A DNA stretch of 64,000 nt from Segatella baroniae B14 (GCF_022024235.1 NZ_CP091799.1:1809001-1873000), one strand, 5' to 3'. Positions 8,898-18,315 are shown, counted from the first letter of the stretch. Notes: generated by a model not told the origin, from the sequence alone. A program made the numbers and translations.

Positions 8898-10367
8898 TTA
8901 TGCTCTAATCAGATTTCGACCAGCATCTATTCGTAAAAATATAAAGAGGAGGAAAGTAAAGCCCCATAATGAGGAGCCACCGTAACTAAAAAACGGCAAA
9001 GGGATGCCAATAACAGGTGTCAAACCTAATACCATACCAACATTAATAAAGACATGGAAAAGAAAAACACTCAGCACACAGTAACCATAAATCCTACCGA
9101 ATTTAAAAGGTTGACGCTCCGCCAAATAAACCAGTCGTAATATTAAAGCTAAAAATAAAAGCAATACACCTGCTGATCCCATAAAGCCTTCTTCCTCTCC
9201 AACTGTACAGAATATAAAGTCGGTATCCTGCTCTGGCACAAACTTTAGCTTTGTCTGTGTACCATTAAGAAATCCTTTACCTTGTAATCCACCAGAACCG
9301 ATAGCAATCTCACTTTGATGCACGTTATAACCGGCTCCGGACAAATCTTCGTCAAGACCCAACAAAACATTAATACGCACCCGCTGGTGAGGTTCCATCA
9401 CATTATTAAGCACAAAATCTGCAGAATAGAAAAATACTATACTACCTATAGCAAATAATGCGATAAAGAAATAATTATTGATACGCGTACTTAATCCACA
9501 ATAAAATACATAACCTATAACCCCCGCACTAATCATCAATTGAACCCACACGATATCAAAAGGAATGACAAACTCTGAGAATAATAAGAATATAAGTGTT
9601 GTACAAATCGCATAAGTTATCATGAGCCATGTTTTCTTTTTATCATTGCAATATACTTGTACCATCACTGCCGTAAAAATTTGAACAAGTAGCAATACAA
9701 CAAATTTTCCAATAGATGTAGGCGTATCCCACAAAAAAACTTGCTCATACTTAATACCTACCACAAAGTATATCACCATAGCAACTCCTGTAAAAAGGAA
9801 GCTACCAGGCATTCCCTCACGATAAAGCATCAAGAAGAAAGACAAATAGACCAATGCAGAACCAGTTTCTCGCTGACCTATAATAAAAAGCATTGGTAAA
9901 AAGATAAATGCAGCTGCTGCAAAAAGATGCTTCCAACGATGTATATCAAATCCATATGTGCTCATAAACTTGGCTATAGCAAGAGCTGTTGCAAACTTAG
10001 CAAACTCTGCTGGCTGCAATCGTAAAGGTCCTAATACAAGCCATGATCGAGAGCCCTTTATTTGATGTGGATTGAAAATCGTCACAAACAACAAGAGCAA
10101 CATAGCCGCAAAAAGCACATAAGCAAAGGTATCATAAAAACGATCATCCAGCATCAACAGAACAAAACCTAATACGATAGACGTACCAATCCAAATAATT
10201 TGCATGCCCGAACGACTACTCAAACTAAAAATATCTGTATCGCCAAAACTAAAACTGGCTCCACAGACACTAATCCAGCCAAAAGCAAGTAGACAAAGAT
10301 AGATTCCTATCGTCCACCAATCAAGAGATCGTAATACACTTGGTTGCCTATCGATTCGCCTTTCCAT
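8898..10367 (-). CDS. rodA: RodA, SEDS-family peptidoglycan glycosyltransferase
   Basis: A 489-residue polytopic inner-membrane protein (about ten helices) of the SEDS family, which polymerises lipid II glycan strands during lateral wall growth and partners with PBP2. Visible signatures include GSRSWLVLGPLRLQPAEFAK, GQRETGSALVY, and near the C-terminus PEQDTDFIF, GEEEGF and IGIPLPFFSYGGSS. The ATG at 10367 is preferred to a TTG two codons upstream. It overlaps the end of mrdA by 20 nt. Two extra hydrophobic segments in the middle make it longer than E. coli RodA, usual in Bacteroidales. It is the last gene of the purH-mre operon. Confidence 0.95.
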   Translation of the reverse strand: MERRIDRQPSVLRSLDWWTIGIYLCLLAFGWISVCGASFSFGDTDIFSLSSRSGMQIIWIGTSIVLGFVLLMLDDRFYDTFAYVLFAAMLLLLFVTIFNPHQIKGSRSWLVLGPLRLQPAEFAKFATALAIAKFMSTYGFDIHRWKHLFAAAAFIFLPMLFIIGQRETGSALVYLSFFLMLYREGMPGSFLFTGVAMVIYFVVGIKYEQVFLWDTPTSIGKFVVLLLVQIFTAVMVQVYCNDKKKTWLMITYAICTTLIFLLFSEFVIPFDIVWVQLMISAGVIGYVFYCGLSTRINNYFFIALFAIGSIVFFYSADFVLNNVMEPHQRVRINVLLGLDEDLSGAGYNVHQSEIAIGSGGLQGKGFLNGTQTKLKFVPEQDTDFIFCTVGEEEGFMGSAGVLLLFLALILRLVYLAERQPFKFGRIYGYCVLSVFLFHVFINVGMVLGLTPVIGIPLPFFSYGGSSLWGFTFLLFIFLRIDAGRNLIRA

Positions 10368-12198
10368 AACCAATTCTTCGTTTTTGTAACATTAAAGCCT
10401 CCTTTTCCATAGAAGGCGACAATTTACCTTTCATATACTGCTCAAATAAACATGCTGCCATAGGAACAGCAAAGTCAGCACCAAAACCACCATTCTCTAC
10501 ATATACAGCGATGGCTATTTTGGGGTTATTCATTGGTGCAAAACCCATAAAGATAGAGTGATCCTGTCCACGATTCTGCGCCGTACCCGTCTTTCCACAA
10601 ACAGGGAAATCAAGATGACCAAGATATTTACAAGTTCCACCTAATACAGAACTACGCATACCATTAACGATCTGAGCATATGCATTAGGTGTAGCTTTGG
10701 TATAATGGCGACGAGTATACATTGTATCCAATGGCTCATCTTGCACTTTTCTTACGACATGAGGCACATAAAAAAAGCCTCGATTAGCTATAGTTGCTCC
10801 TAAATTAGCAATCTGAAGAGGTGTCATATTTACCTCACCTTGTCCTATGGCTATACTAATAATTGTTAGCCCATTCCAGGAACCATGATATGCCTTATCA
10901 TAATAAGCAGAATTAGGTATCAGACCACGCTTCTCACCAGGCAAATCAATACCAAGCTTATACCCCATACCCATGCTAACCATATAATCTCGCCACGTAT
11001 CCATGGCAACTTGAACAGAAGGATATTTTTTTCGATTTGCCATCATATAATAAAGTCCCCAACAGAAATAACCATTGCAAGATGTCTCAATAGCAAAATT
11101 CAAATTAACAGGTGAAGCATGACCATGGCAGCCTACATGAAGACCTTTATAACGGAATCCATGGTTACATGGAAACAACGTATGTGAATTAACTACACCC
11201 TCAGACAGAAATGTAAGTCCCTGAGTAGTTTTAAAGGTTGACCCCGGAGGATATTGTCCCATAATAGCGCGATTGAGCAACGGTTTCCACACATTGCGAG
11301 CCAATGCCTTATGTACCTTACCACGATTATGTCCCACCAAAAGACGCGGATCATAAGTTGGAGAAGAAACTAATGCTAACACTTCTCCTGTGGAAGGTTC
11401 GATGGCTACAATACTACCGATTTTACCTTCAAGAAGGCGTTCCCCTAATGCTTGTAATTGAACATCGATACTCAATGTAAGATCCTTACCGGGAACTGGT
11501 TTGGTATCAAACTTACCATGCTGATAATGCCCTTGAATACGCCCATGAGCATCACGAAGAAGTATCTGAATACCTTTTTCACCACGAAGTTGCTTCTCGT
11601 AATACTTTTCAATACCCAGTTTCCCTATATAATCACCGGGCTGATAATAATCATCTTCCTCTATATTACTCTCAGAGACTTCACCAATATCTCCTAATAT
11701 ATGTGCTGCATATGGATAAGTATATTGACGTATACTTCTTTTCTGTACATAAAAACCGGGAAAACGGAACATTTTCTCCTGAAAAATACTAAAATCCTTA
11801 GCTGGAATTTGGCTCATAAAAAGCTGCTGTGTATAACGAGAATATCCAGGATTTTTACTACGATCTTTGATATCATTCATACGCTGAATAAAATACTCCT
11901 TAGTTATTCCAAGAGTTTGACAAAAATCCAACGTATCCAACCTACCACTTTCTTCATTCATGACAACCATTATATCGTAGGCAGGCTGATCGTAAACCAT
12001 CAGTTTACCAGTTCTATCAAAAATAACACCTCGCGAAGGAAATTCTATTTTTTTTAAAAAAGCATTACTATCGGCATTTTTCTTATAGTCATCGCTCACT
12101 ATCTGCAATGTAAAAAGACGAATGATATAAAGAGTGACTATAGTAATAGCCACTCCACCTATAACAAACCGACGATTTTCGATATTAAAATCTTTCAT
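10348..12198 (-). CDS. mrdA: penicillin-binding protein 2
   Basis: A 616-residue class B PBP, the transpeptidase that cross-links peptidoglycan in the elongasome with RodA. One N-terminal transmembrane helix (residues 11-33) is followed by the dimerisation/pedestal domain, with PSRGVIFDRTG near 54, and by the transpeptidase domain. The catalytic motifs are all present: SxxK (Ser320 in PGSTFK), SxN (Ser373-Cys-Asn375) and KTG (536-538, followed by TAQ). It is directly adjacent to mreD (no gap) and overlaps rodA. No sign of decay. Confidence 0.96.
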   Translation of the reverse strand: MKDFNIENRRFVIGGVAITIVTLYIIRLFTLQIVSDDYKKNADSNAFLKKIEFPSRGVIFDRTGKLMVYDQPAYDIMVVMNEESGRLDTLDFCQTLGITKEYFIQRMNDIKDRSKNPGYSRYTQQLFMSQIPAKDFSIFQEKMFRFPGFYVQKRSIRQYTYPYAAHILGDIGEVSESNIEEDDYYQPGDYIGKLGIEKYYEKQLRGEKGIQILLRDAHGRIQGHYQHGKFDTKPVPGKDLTLSIDVQLQALGERLLEGKIGSIVAIEPSTGEVLALVSSPTYDPRLLVGHNRGKVHKALARNVWKPLLNRAIMGQYPPGSTFKTTQGLTFLSEGVVNSHTLFPCNHGFRYKGLHVGCHGHASPVNLNFAIETSCNGYFCWGLYYMMANRKKYPSVQVAMDTWRDYMVSMGMGYKLGIDLPGEKRGLIPNSAYYDKAYHGSWNGLTIISIAIGQGEVNMTPLQIANLGATIANRGFFYVPHVVRKVQDEPLDTMYTRRHYTKATPNAYAQIVNGMRSSVLGGTCKYLGHLDFPVCGKTGTAQNRGQDHSIFMGFAPMNNPKIAIAVYVENGGFGADFAVPMAACLFEQYMKGKLSPSMEKEALMLQKRRIGYGKANR

Positions 12199-12699
12199 TT
12201 ACTTCCTTCTAACATTCTCTATTGCATACAATAGTACTATTGTTAATAGCATACTGCCTAAAATACTGAAAAGCCATTGCAACCAATTAAAGAAATTAAA
12301 CGTCTCCAAAGTAAAAAACAGCAAACAGTATAAGAAAACTAATATCAGCGTATAATAAAAGAAAGAAGCACCTCCTAAGGTTCTTGCTGAAGGAACAAGG
12401 TCATCTGCACTATCTCGAGGTACAAACAATTCCAAGAGGTAAGGCTGGACAAAACCGATAAAGGTCATCGCACTAGCTGCTATTCCTGGTGTATTAGAAA
12501 ATACATCTATTAACAATCCCATGGTGAAACTCCATATTAACAAAGCAAACCTTGGAGAGTTTCTTCGAAAATGAAGTACCATATAGACATACAGAAGAGG
12601 AGTCGCACAGTTAAAAAAATGGATATGATTTAATACCAAAGCCTGTGCTAATAACAGAATAATAAAGGTAACAACCCCACGAATCATTACTATATTCAT
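12199..12699 (-). CDS. mreD: rod shape-determining protein MreD
   Basis: A 166-residue hydrophobic protein with about five transmembrane helices and little conserved sequence, as is normal for MreD, which links the cytoskeletal and synthetic parts of the elongasome. Assignment rests on size, hydropathy and its place between mreC and mrdA. The start at 12699 (MNIVMIRG) was chosen because it begins just before the first helix and 4 nt after the mreC stop; an upstream in-frame start would overlap mreC. Confidence 0.88.
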   Translation of the reverse strand: MNIVMIRGVVTFIILLLAQALVLNHIHFFNCATPLLYVYMVLHFRRNSPRFALLIWSFTMGLLIDVFSNTPGIAASAMTFIGFVQPYLLELFVPRDSADDLVPSARTLGGASFFYYTLILVFLYCLLFFTLETFNFFNWLQWLFSILGSMLLTIVLLYAIENVRRK

Positions 12700-12703
12700 A
12701 ATA

Positions 12704-13567
12704 TTATTCCTCTTTTGGTTTAATAGAATCCTGAGCAGCATGGAATAATTCTATACGCTCTTGAATCAAACTATTATCGATAATACAAACATCACGCAGA
12801 TTGCCAAAATCTGTTGACAATTCAATCTTTAGACGATACGATAATCCATCACTAGAATTATACACATGCATAATTTTTCCAACTAAAACACCAGAAGGAA
12901 AAACAGAAGAATAACCACTGGTTACAATCTTATCATACAGTTTAAAATGAGCATGACGTGGAATATCATCAACATAAGCCATTTTGGAATTACCCCCCGT
13001 CCAATGGAGATAACCAAAGTAATCTCTCCCTTGAATACAACAACTGATATTCGACTTGGTATTCAAAACCGGGATAACAATAGAATAATGTGTAGATACT
13101 AGATAAACAATACCTACTACACCAGTTCCACTGATTACACCCATATCCTTTTTCACTCCATCAGCTGAGCCTTTATCCAACGTAATAAAGTTATCTGCTT
13201 TTGTAATAGAATTGCTGACTACTTTTGCTGATATTAACCGATAATTTTGGAGCAAAGCCATCTGCGATTTCCTCAAATAAGAAGAATCTTGGGTTTTAGA
13301 AGTCAAACTATCAGATAAGGCTCTCACCTGTTGCTCCAAATAAACATTTCGCAAAACAAGCTTTTCGTTTACCTGTGACAACGAGAAGAAAGCCTCGATC
13401 TCAGAGTTCCACTCATATATTTTTCCCGAAACCACATTGGCAGAGGAGAACCATACACTACCCTGATAACTATTATATTGAAATAACAGCACAAAACTGA
13501 TGACCTCAAGGAGTATGAAGACGAACCAATGATTATATTTCGCCAAAAACTCTATAAGGTTGTGCAT
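12704..13567 (-). CDS. mreC: rod shape-determining protein MreC
   Basis: A 287-residue bitopic protein. It has a short cytoplasmic N-terminus, one transmembrane helix (about 13-32), a coiled coil (about 65-100) and a periplasmic beta-barrel region with the family motifs NSITKADNFITLDKG-like, GVISGTGVVGIV and the later VTSGYSSVFPSGVLVGKI. MreC organises PBP2 and RodA around MreB. It lies 4 nt after mreB. Confidence 0.94.
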   Translation of the reverse strand: MHNLIEFLAKYNHWFVFILLEVISFVLLFQYNSYQGSVWFSSANVVSGKIYEWNSEIEAFFSLSQVNEKLVLRNVYLEQQVRALSDSLTSKTQDSSYLRKSQMALLQNYRLISAKVVSNSITKADNFITLDKGSADGVKKDMGVISGTGVVGIVYLVSTHYSIVIPVLNTKSNISCCIQGRDYFGYLHWTGGNSKMAYVDDIPRHAHFKLYDKIVTSGYSSVFPSGVLVGKIMHVYNSSDGLSYRLKIELSTDFGNLRDVCIIDNSLIQERIELFHAAQDSIKPKEE

Positions 13568-13571
13568 AATA

Positions 13572-14594
13572 CTATCTCATCAAGAAAGAAAAACGGTCTA
13601 CATTCTTCAATGCGATACCAGCACCCTTAGCCACACTATGCAATGGATCGTCTGCAATATGGAATGGAATATTGATTTTATCTGTAAGTCGCTTGTCCAA
13701 ACCACGAAGCAAAGCACCGCCACCAGATAAATAAATACCATTTTTAACAATATCCGCATAAAGCTCTGGTGGTGTATTTTCCAACGCACTCAATACAGCA
13801 TTTTCAATCTTTGCAATAGTCTTATCAAGACAATGCGCAATCTCCTGATAACAAACAGGTACCTCCATAGGAAGAGCTGTTATTCGATTAGGACCATGAA
13901 CGATGAAATCATCTGGAGCCTCATCACCTAAATCCGTCAGCGCACTACCAACATGTATTTTTATACGTTCGGCCATACGCTCACTGACCTTTACATTGTG
14001 CTGACGACTCATATATTCTTGAATATCAGCTGTCAAATCGTCACCTGCAGTACGAATAGAGTTATTAGAAACAATACCACCTAAAGAGATAACAGCTATT
14101 TCGGTACTACCACCGCCAATATCAACTATCATGTTTCCTTCAGGAGCCTCTACATCGATACCTATACCGATAGCAGCAGCCATTGGTTCAAAGATGAGAT
14201 ATACATCACGGCCATCAGCATGCTCTGCAGAATCACGAACAGCACGAAGCTCAACTTCTGTACTGCCAGAAGGAACACCTATTACCATACGAAGTGAAGG
14301 TGAGAAAAGACGATTACCTGTGTGAACCATCTTGATCAAACCACGCATCATCTGCTCACAAGCTGTAAAGTCTGCAATCACACCATCTCGCAAAGGACGA
14401 ATTGTACGAATGTTATCATGCGTTTTCTCATACATCATCTTAGCCTTGGCACCAACAGCTATCATTTTGTCTGTACGGCGATCAAGGGCTACAACAGAAG
14501 GCTCATCAACTACGATCTTATCATCACTGACAATAATCGTATTGGCTGTACCCAAGTCCATTGCAATTTCTTGAACAAAAGAAAAAAATCCCAT
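13572..14594 (-). CDS. mreB: cell shape-determining actin homologue MreB
   Basis: A 340-residue bacterial actin that forms membrane-bound filaments guiding lateral wall synthesis. Phosphate 1 (DLGTANT, residues 13-19), phosphate 2 (VDIGGGSTEIAVIS near 158) and the adenosine motif (YLSGGGALLRGLD near 288) are intact, and GVPSGSTEVE is the family VP-box. It is the second gene of the operon, 24 nt after the IMP cyclohydrolase stop. Confidence 0.97.
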   Translation of the reverse strand: MGFFSFVQEIAMDLGTANTIIVSDDKIVVDEPSVVALDRRTDKMIAVGAKAKMMYEKTHDNIRTIRPLRDGVIADFTACEQMMRGLIKMVHTGNRLFSPSLRMVIGVPSGSTEVELRAVRDSAEHADGRDVYLIFEPMAAAIGIGIDVEAPEGNMIVDIGGGSTEIAVISLGGIVSNNSIRTAGDDLTADIQEYMSRQHNVKVSERMAERIKIHVGSALTDLGDEAPDDFIVHGPNRITALPMEVPVCYQEIAHCLDKTIAKIENAVLSALENTPPELYADIVKNGIYLSGGGALLRGLDKRLTDKINIPFHIADDPLHSVAKGAGIALKNVDRFSFLMR

Positions 14595-14618
14595 TTTTCT
14601 TACTATTTTTTAAATTGT

Positions 14619-15212
14619 TTATTTAGCAAACCAAGCATGAATAGCTGTGTCGTAGTGACTGCTTATGCCAAATGCACGCTCCGCAAACATCTTACGATCT
14701 TCAATATCCGTAGCATTGCCTTTCTCCTTCAATATATCAAGAAGAACTGAATACTCTGCCTTACTTGGAATGATAACGACATCCTTAAAATTCTTTGCTC
14801 CTGCACGAATCAAAGAGATGCCACCTATATCGATTTTCTCAATTATATCAGCCTCAGATGCACCACTGGCTACAGTTTGTTCAAATGGATAAAGATCTAC
14901 AATAACAAGGTCGATTGAAGGTATCTCATATTCTTTCATCTGCTCCTGGTCGCCTTTATTATCACGACGTGCCAAAATTCCTCCGAACACTTTTGGATGC
15001 AGAGTTTTTACACGACCACCCAAAATAGAAGGATAGGTGGTAACATCTTCTACCTTCTGACAATCATACCCTAAAGACTCTATAAATTGCTGCGTACCAC
15101 CAGTACTCAGAAATTTAACACCTTCTTCATTTAGTTTGGCAAGCAATTCTTCCAAACCATCCTTGTGAAAGACTGAGATTAATGCAGTCTTGATTTGTTT
15201 TCTTTCAGCCAT
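14619..15212 (-). CDS. purH: stand-alone IMP cyclohydrolase (N-terminal half of PurH)
   Basis: A 197-residue protein corresponding only to the N-terminal, MGS-fold domain of bifunctional PurH, which closes FAICAR to IMP in the last step of purine synthesis. Motifs are intact: ISVFHKDGL, LSTGGT, TSYP-like TTYPSILGGRVKTLHPKV, ILARR, VDLYPFEQTV, IDIGG and IRAGAKNFKDV. It ends cleanly at ISSHYDTAIHAWFAK, where the formyltransferase domain would begin in bifunctional PurH. That second domain is encoded separately at 45422-46606. A TAACTTTG promoter element lies about 25-40 nt upstream of the start. It heads the mre operon, where many relatives carry full-length purH. Confidence 0.9.
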   Translation of the reverse strand: MAERKQIKTALISVFHKDGLEELLAKLNEEGVKFLSTGGTQQFIESLGYDCQKVEDVTTYPSILGGRVKTLHPKVFGGILARRDNKGDQEQMKEYEIPSIDLVIVDLYPFEQTVASGASEADIIEKIDIGGISLIRAGAKNFKDVVIIPSKAEYSVLLDILKEKGNATDIEDRKMFAERAFGISSHYDTAIHAWFAK

Positions 15213-15452
15213 ATATTATGTACATTATATATTTTGAGATTGCAAAGTTACGAAAATCTTACGAATAGCTACTAAAAAAAAGGATTTTTTACACCTTTTT
15301 TATTGGTTACTAAAAATAAATCAACCACTAATTTCTTAGTAGCGGCGTCGATTATCTTACTGAATGCTATTAAAATTCTATAAGAACGGAAACTTTTGTA
15401 CTATACCCAAAAGACTGAAACGAACATTTCTTCTTTGAAGAAACTTGCAAAC

Positions 15453-15491
15453 AAAAAAAGAGATTATATCTACTAATTAAGATATAATCTC
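15453..15491 (-). terminator. Terminator downstream of the duplicated tRNA 3' fragment
   Basis: The stem GAGATTATATCT/AGATATAATCTC (15460-15491) is followed on the minus strand by a T7 run. It is probably the original chromosomal terminator of tRNA-Met before island insertion. Confidence 0.65.
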
Positions 15492-15499
15492 GTTATTTG

Positions 15500-15543
15500 T
15501 AGCGGGGGTGGGACCCGAACCCACGACCTCCGGATTATGAATC
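15500..15543 (-). other. Duplicated 3' part of tRNA-Met (distal attachment site)
   Basis: These 44 nt are identical to the 3' end of the intact tRNA-Met(CAT) at 29741-29784 and in the same orientation. The match starts at the discriminator base and breaks off in the anticodon stem, after GAATC. The 5' half of the tRNA is missing, so this is a truncated copy and not a functional tRNA. This is the usual scar of tyrosine-recombinase integration at a tRNA 3' end. Confidence 0.88.
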
Positions 15544-15657
15544 TGAAAAATTAATTTTTATTGATATTTAATGATTAGTTATTTGGTTGATATTCAACAA
15601 TTTAGTAACTTTACGATAGTTGATGAGACTCCAAAATACCCCAAAACTCAACCTATT

Positions 15658-15689
15658 TGGTTTTCGCATAGTTTTCGCGTCTATGAAAA
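15658..15689 (+). repeat. 32-bp direct repeat, left copy
   Basis: It matches 29671-29702 in 31 of 32 positions (core TTTTCGCATAGTTTTCGCG). It lies 115 nt inside the left att copy. It may be a recombinase-binding arm site or the residue of the same lost gene at both ends. Confidence 0.7.
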
Positions 15690-15725
15690 TGGGGTAAAAT
15701 AGTCCGAATCTCTCGCAAGTTCACA

Positions 15726-15815
15726 ATAGAAGTGCAATTTTCTAAGGTGTAGTGGTATGAAAACTTAATACCTGAAAACACCGTGGGTTTTGGGGGCGAG
15801 CAGCCCCCATGATAG
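15726..15815 (+). repeat. Structured repeat with GC-rich hairpin, left copy
   Basis: It shares the order ATAGAAGTGCAAT, a spacer of about 30 nt, TACCTGAAAAC, and a hairpin GGGGGC-GAGCA-GCCCCC with a second copy at 28979-29065. The blocks and their spacing are conserved, while the sequence between them has diverged. Function unknown. Confidence 0.65.
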
Positions 15816-15825
15816 CATGAACTTG

Positions 15826-16736
15826 GAATTTCAACAAGCAATGCATAAAAAAGAAAGACCGAAATCTCCCCAAGAATAACTAATTTTGCATTGCTATGTA
15901 CAAACAGTTAAACTCGGAGCAAAGGTACACAATTTTTATCTTACTCCAAAACGGAATGAATAAAAAGCAGTTTGCAACTGCAATAAAAGTGAGTCCAAGT
16001 ACCATTTCACGCGAATTGAAACGTAAGAGCAATGGTCTCCCGAGCAGATTTCAGGACATCTTGCTAAATATGAGATATTTATCTCTCATGAAAGCATTTA
16101 CCGTATCATTCGGAATGACAAACGGAATGGTGGAAGATTGTACAAGAATTGCCGTCATAGGCTGAAGCATCGAACTAGACCAGTTGGAGGTAAGAGACAA
16201 ACTATTCCAAATAGAGTAAGCATTAGTGAAAGGCCTGTAGAAGCTGACGGGAAATGCTTCGGAGACTTTGAAATGGATACTATTGTGGGAAAAGGTAATC
16301 ATGGAGCGATTGTTACTCTTACAGAACGCAGTACCAATCTGCTGCTTATGCGAAAATAGAAGCATGGCAAGAACGCTGATAAACTGGCTGAAGCTGTCAT
16401 ACATTTACTTTGGCCATATAAGGATGTAATCAAAACTATCACTACCGACAATGGTTTGGAATTTGCTTCACATGAGAAGCTAACCAAGAGTATTGGAGCG
16501 CCTGTCTATTTTGCTGATCCATACTCTTCATGGCAGAAGGGAGCTATTGAGAATATAAATGGATTAATCAGACAGTACATACCAAAATCAACAACGTTTG
16601 AACACATAAGCCAACAGCAAATTACAAAGATTATGGAGAAAATTAACAATAGACCAAGAGCAAAACTCAACTTTTCAACACCAAAAGAGTGCTTTATGAA
16701 GAATATAAACTAAATTTGCACTTGCTGGTGGAATTC
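15826..16736 (+). mobile_element. Degenerate IS30-family element
   Basis: Imperfect terminal inverted repeats can be aligned: the left end begins GAATTTCAACAAGCAATGCA (15826-15845), and the right end, read outward as TTTGCACTTGCTGGTGGAATTC, finishes at 16736. They resemble the ends of the intact IS30 at 34617-35759. At about 0.9 kb it is shorter than an intact element, which agrees with the deletion inside its transposase gene. Confidence 0.7.
15896..16713 (+). pseudogene. IS30-family transposase, inactivated
   Basis: The reading is broken into three pieces. The N-terminal helix-turn-helix portion (LNSEQRYTIFILLQNG ... SPSTISREL) is followed by a deletion and frameshift near 16040-16080. A middle piece (HESIYRII..., FGDFEMDTIVGKG) follows and then ends in a TAG at 16357-16359. 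The last piece (TITTDNGLEF, then GAIENINGLIRQY) carries the remaining DDE residues. The order matches the intact transposase at 34626-35615. It cannot make an active enzyme. Confidence 0.88.
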
Positions 16737-16851
16737 GTGTAAATTTATATTCAGAAAAAAAGTTAAAATGTCACAATCAAGAATTTTAAAATATTACCTC
16801 GCCACCATCAGTTTGTTTTCGCATTTAATGAGAATCGGATTTTATGCAATG

Positions 16852-18315
16852 TTATTTCTTTTTTAACCTAATTTTATAGCCCGACCACAAGCACCAAAAC
16901 GCAAGAATGCCCATAACAAAGATGAATATGTATGTGGCTATCGTTCCAATGAAAATTCTGCCACTATGCACCTCTAATGCCACATTCCAAAGCGACATCG
17001 GAAGTTGGTTCATGCTCGAAGGTTGAGGGGCAAAGTTTGTTCCCTCGTAATATTCCGCTACGACAGGGGTGGAAAAGTCTTGGCTCATACCTGCGACAGC
17101 TTTCTTTCCGAATGGTGCTCCTGCTTCATTCGGTGTAGGTTTGTTCGTAAAGTAATCGGTAGCAGTTCCTTGTCGTCTGTCCCAAACAAACAAGCCGCTA
17201 AATGAACCGCAAAGCCATCTACCATTTGCATCTTTCTGTAATACATTCAATCCCATCACGCTGACAGGTGGAACAGAAGTAATAACTTTCACTGTAGCAT
17301 TTTTGATGTTCAATGAATAGAATCCTTCCGATGAGGATAATAGCCAATCATGGCAGCTCTCATCATAACGAATTATGCGGAGCTTGTCGTTCCAAGGATT
17401 CTTGCTTCTGAGTGTTGTGCCTGGGATAGACGGAATCTTGCTTAACACTAATGCTATCATCACAGGAGGGCGGAGACACCAACCCGTCAGTGCAATCAAG
17501 AGCGCAAGTATGATAGTATATCGCCCGATTCTGTCATGCAGATGAAGCGAGGTCTGCAGTAATGCCTTTCGCTTCGGTCTCAGCCAAAAGACGATACCCG
17601 TAATACAGAGAGCCACAAGAATAATGGCTATGGCATCAACCACAATCTTTCCTGTTATTCCGAAAAGTTCTCCACTATGGAGTAGCCAAACGGTACGAAA
17701 GGCAGTTACTTTGCCGTCATAAACCTTTGGCGCATGAAGTTGAATGTGCTTAAAAGTCTTATAAGGAGGAAGCGAGGTATAGACAAAGGAACGACTGAGC
17801 ACTACAAGGGTGTCGCCATGCGAAGCGATGTCCGTAAATTTCTCCTCATCATCCTGTGACATATTCACCTCATGCCATTTGTTATGCACTCCATAGCGAT
17901 AAAGCCCGAAAGGTGAGACAGCAAATATCCTTCCATTATCAAGCCTTATGACATTTTTGATTTGACGATAGTCTGCACCTTCTGGCAACCCCTCATTGAA
18001 ATCCTTGAAGTAGGAAGCCTTGGAGTCGGTAAGCCAGATGCCACCATTGCCATAAAGCAACAGTTGGCGACAAGAATCCACATTCCTCATGAAATCTACC
18101 ATTAAATCCTTGCCAATGTCAAGCGTGCCTCGTAGCAATCCACCGTTCCAATTCCGAAACTCATAACGACTTGGCAGGTACTTCCTGCTCACGTTCACCT
18201 CCTTGATGAGTGAACGATGATTGAGCAGGATGCCTGACACGCAGAACATCAGCATGAAGAAGCTCAAGCCGATACCAAGCCATTTATGTTGTTTTCTCCA
18301 AGTTCCTTTCTTCAT
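16852..18315 (-). CDS. PepSY-associated transmembrane protein
   Basis: A 487-residue membrane protein. It has an N-terminal helix containing RKQHKWLGIGLSF and SGILLNHR, a long periplasmic segment, two central helices (about 225-300, with TGIVFWLRPKRK and LHDRIGRYTIILALLIALTGW) and a C-terminal helix with HSGRIFIGTIATYIF. This pattern is typical of PepSY-associated TM (PiuB-like) proteins, found beside TonB receptors and thought to act in iron or heme reduction or uptake. The start at 18315 has AAGGAAATCA just upstream; an in-frame extension to 18369 overlaps the preceding gene and is rejected. Last gene of the HmuR-HmuY-like operon. Confidence 0.82.
   Translation of the reverse strand: MKKGTWRKQHKWLGIGLSFFMLMFCVSGILLNHRSLIKEVNVSRKYLPSRYEFRNWNGGLLRGTLDIGKDLMVDFMRNVDSCRQLLLYGNGGIWLTDSKASYFKDFNEGLPEGADYRQIKNVIRLDNGRIFAVSPFGLYRYGVHNKWHEVNMSQDDEEKFTDIASHGDTLVVLSRSFVYTSLPPYKTFKHIQLHAPKVYDGKVTAFRTVWLLHSGELFGITGKIVVDAIAIILVALCITGIVFWLRPKRKALLQTSLHLHDRIGRYTIILALLIALTGWCLRPPVMIALVLSKIPSIPGTTLRSKNPWNDKLRIIRYDESCHDWLLSSSEGFYSLNIKNATVKVITSVPPVSVMGLNVLQKDANGRWLCGSFSGLFVWDRRQGTATDYFTNKPTPNEAGAPFGKKAVAGMSQDFSTPVVAEYYEGTNFAPQPSSMNQLPMSLWNVALEVHSGRIFIGTIATYIFIFVMGILAFWCLWSGYKIRLKKK

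Noticed and set aside
15500..15543. Possible second functional tRNA-Met
   Set aside because: The D-arm and 5' acceptor strand are missing; the sequence after GAATC diverges completely.
15653..15841. Minus-strand open frame of 62 codons ending RENYAKTK at the left island end
   Set aside because: It spans the structured repeat and the 32-bp repeat; the sequence is explained by those repeats, and no protein family is evident.
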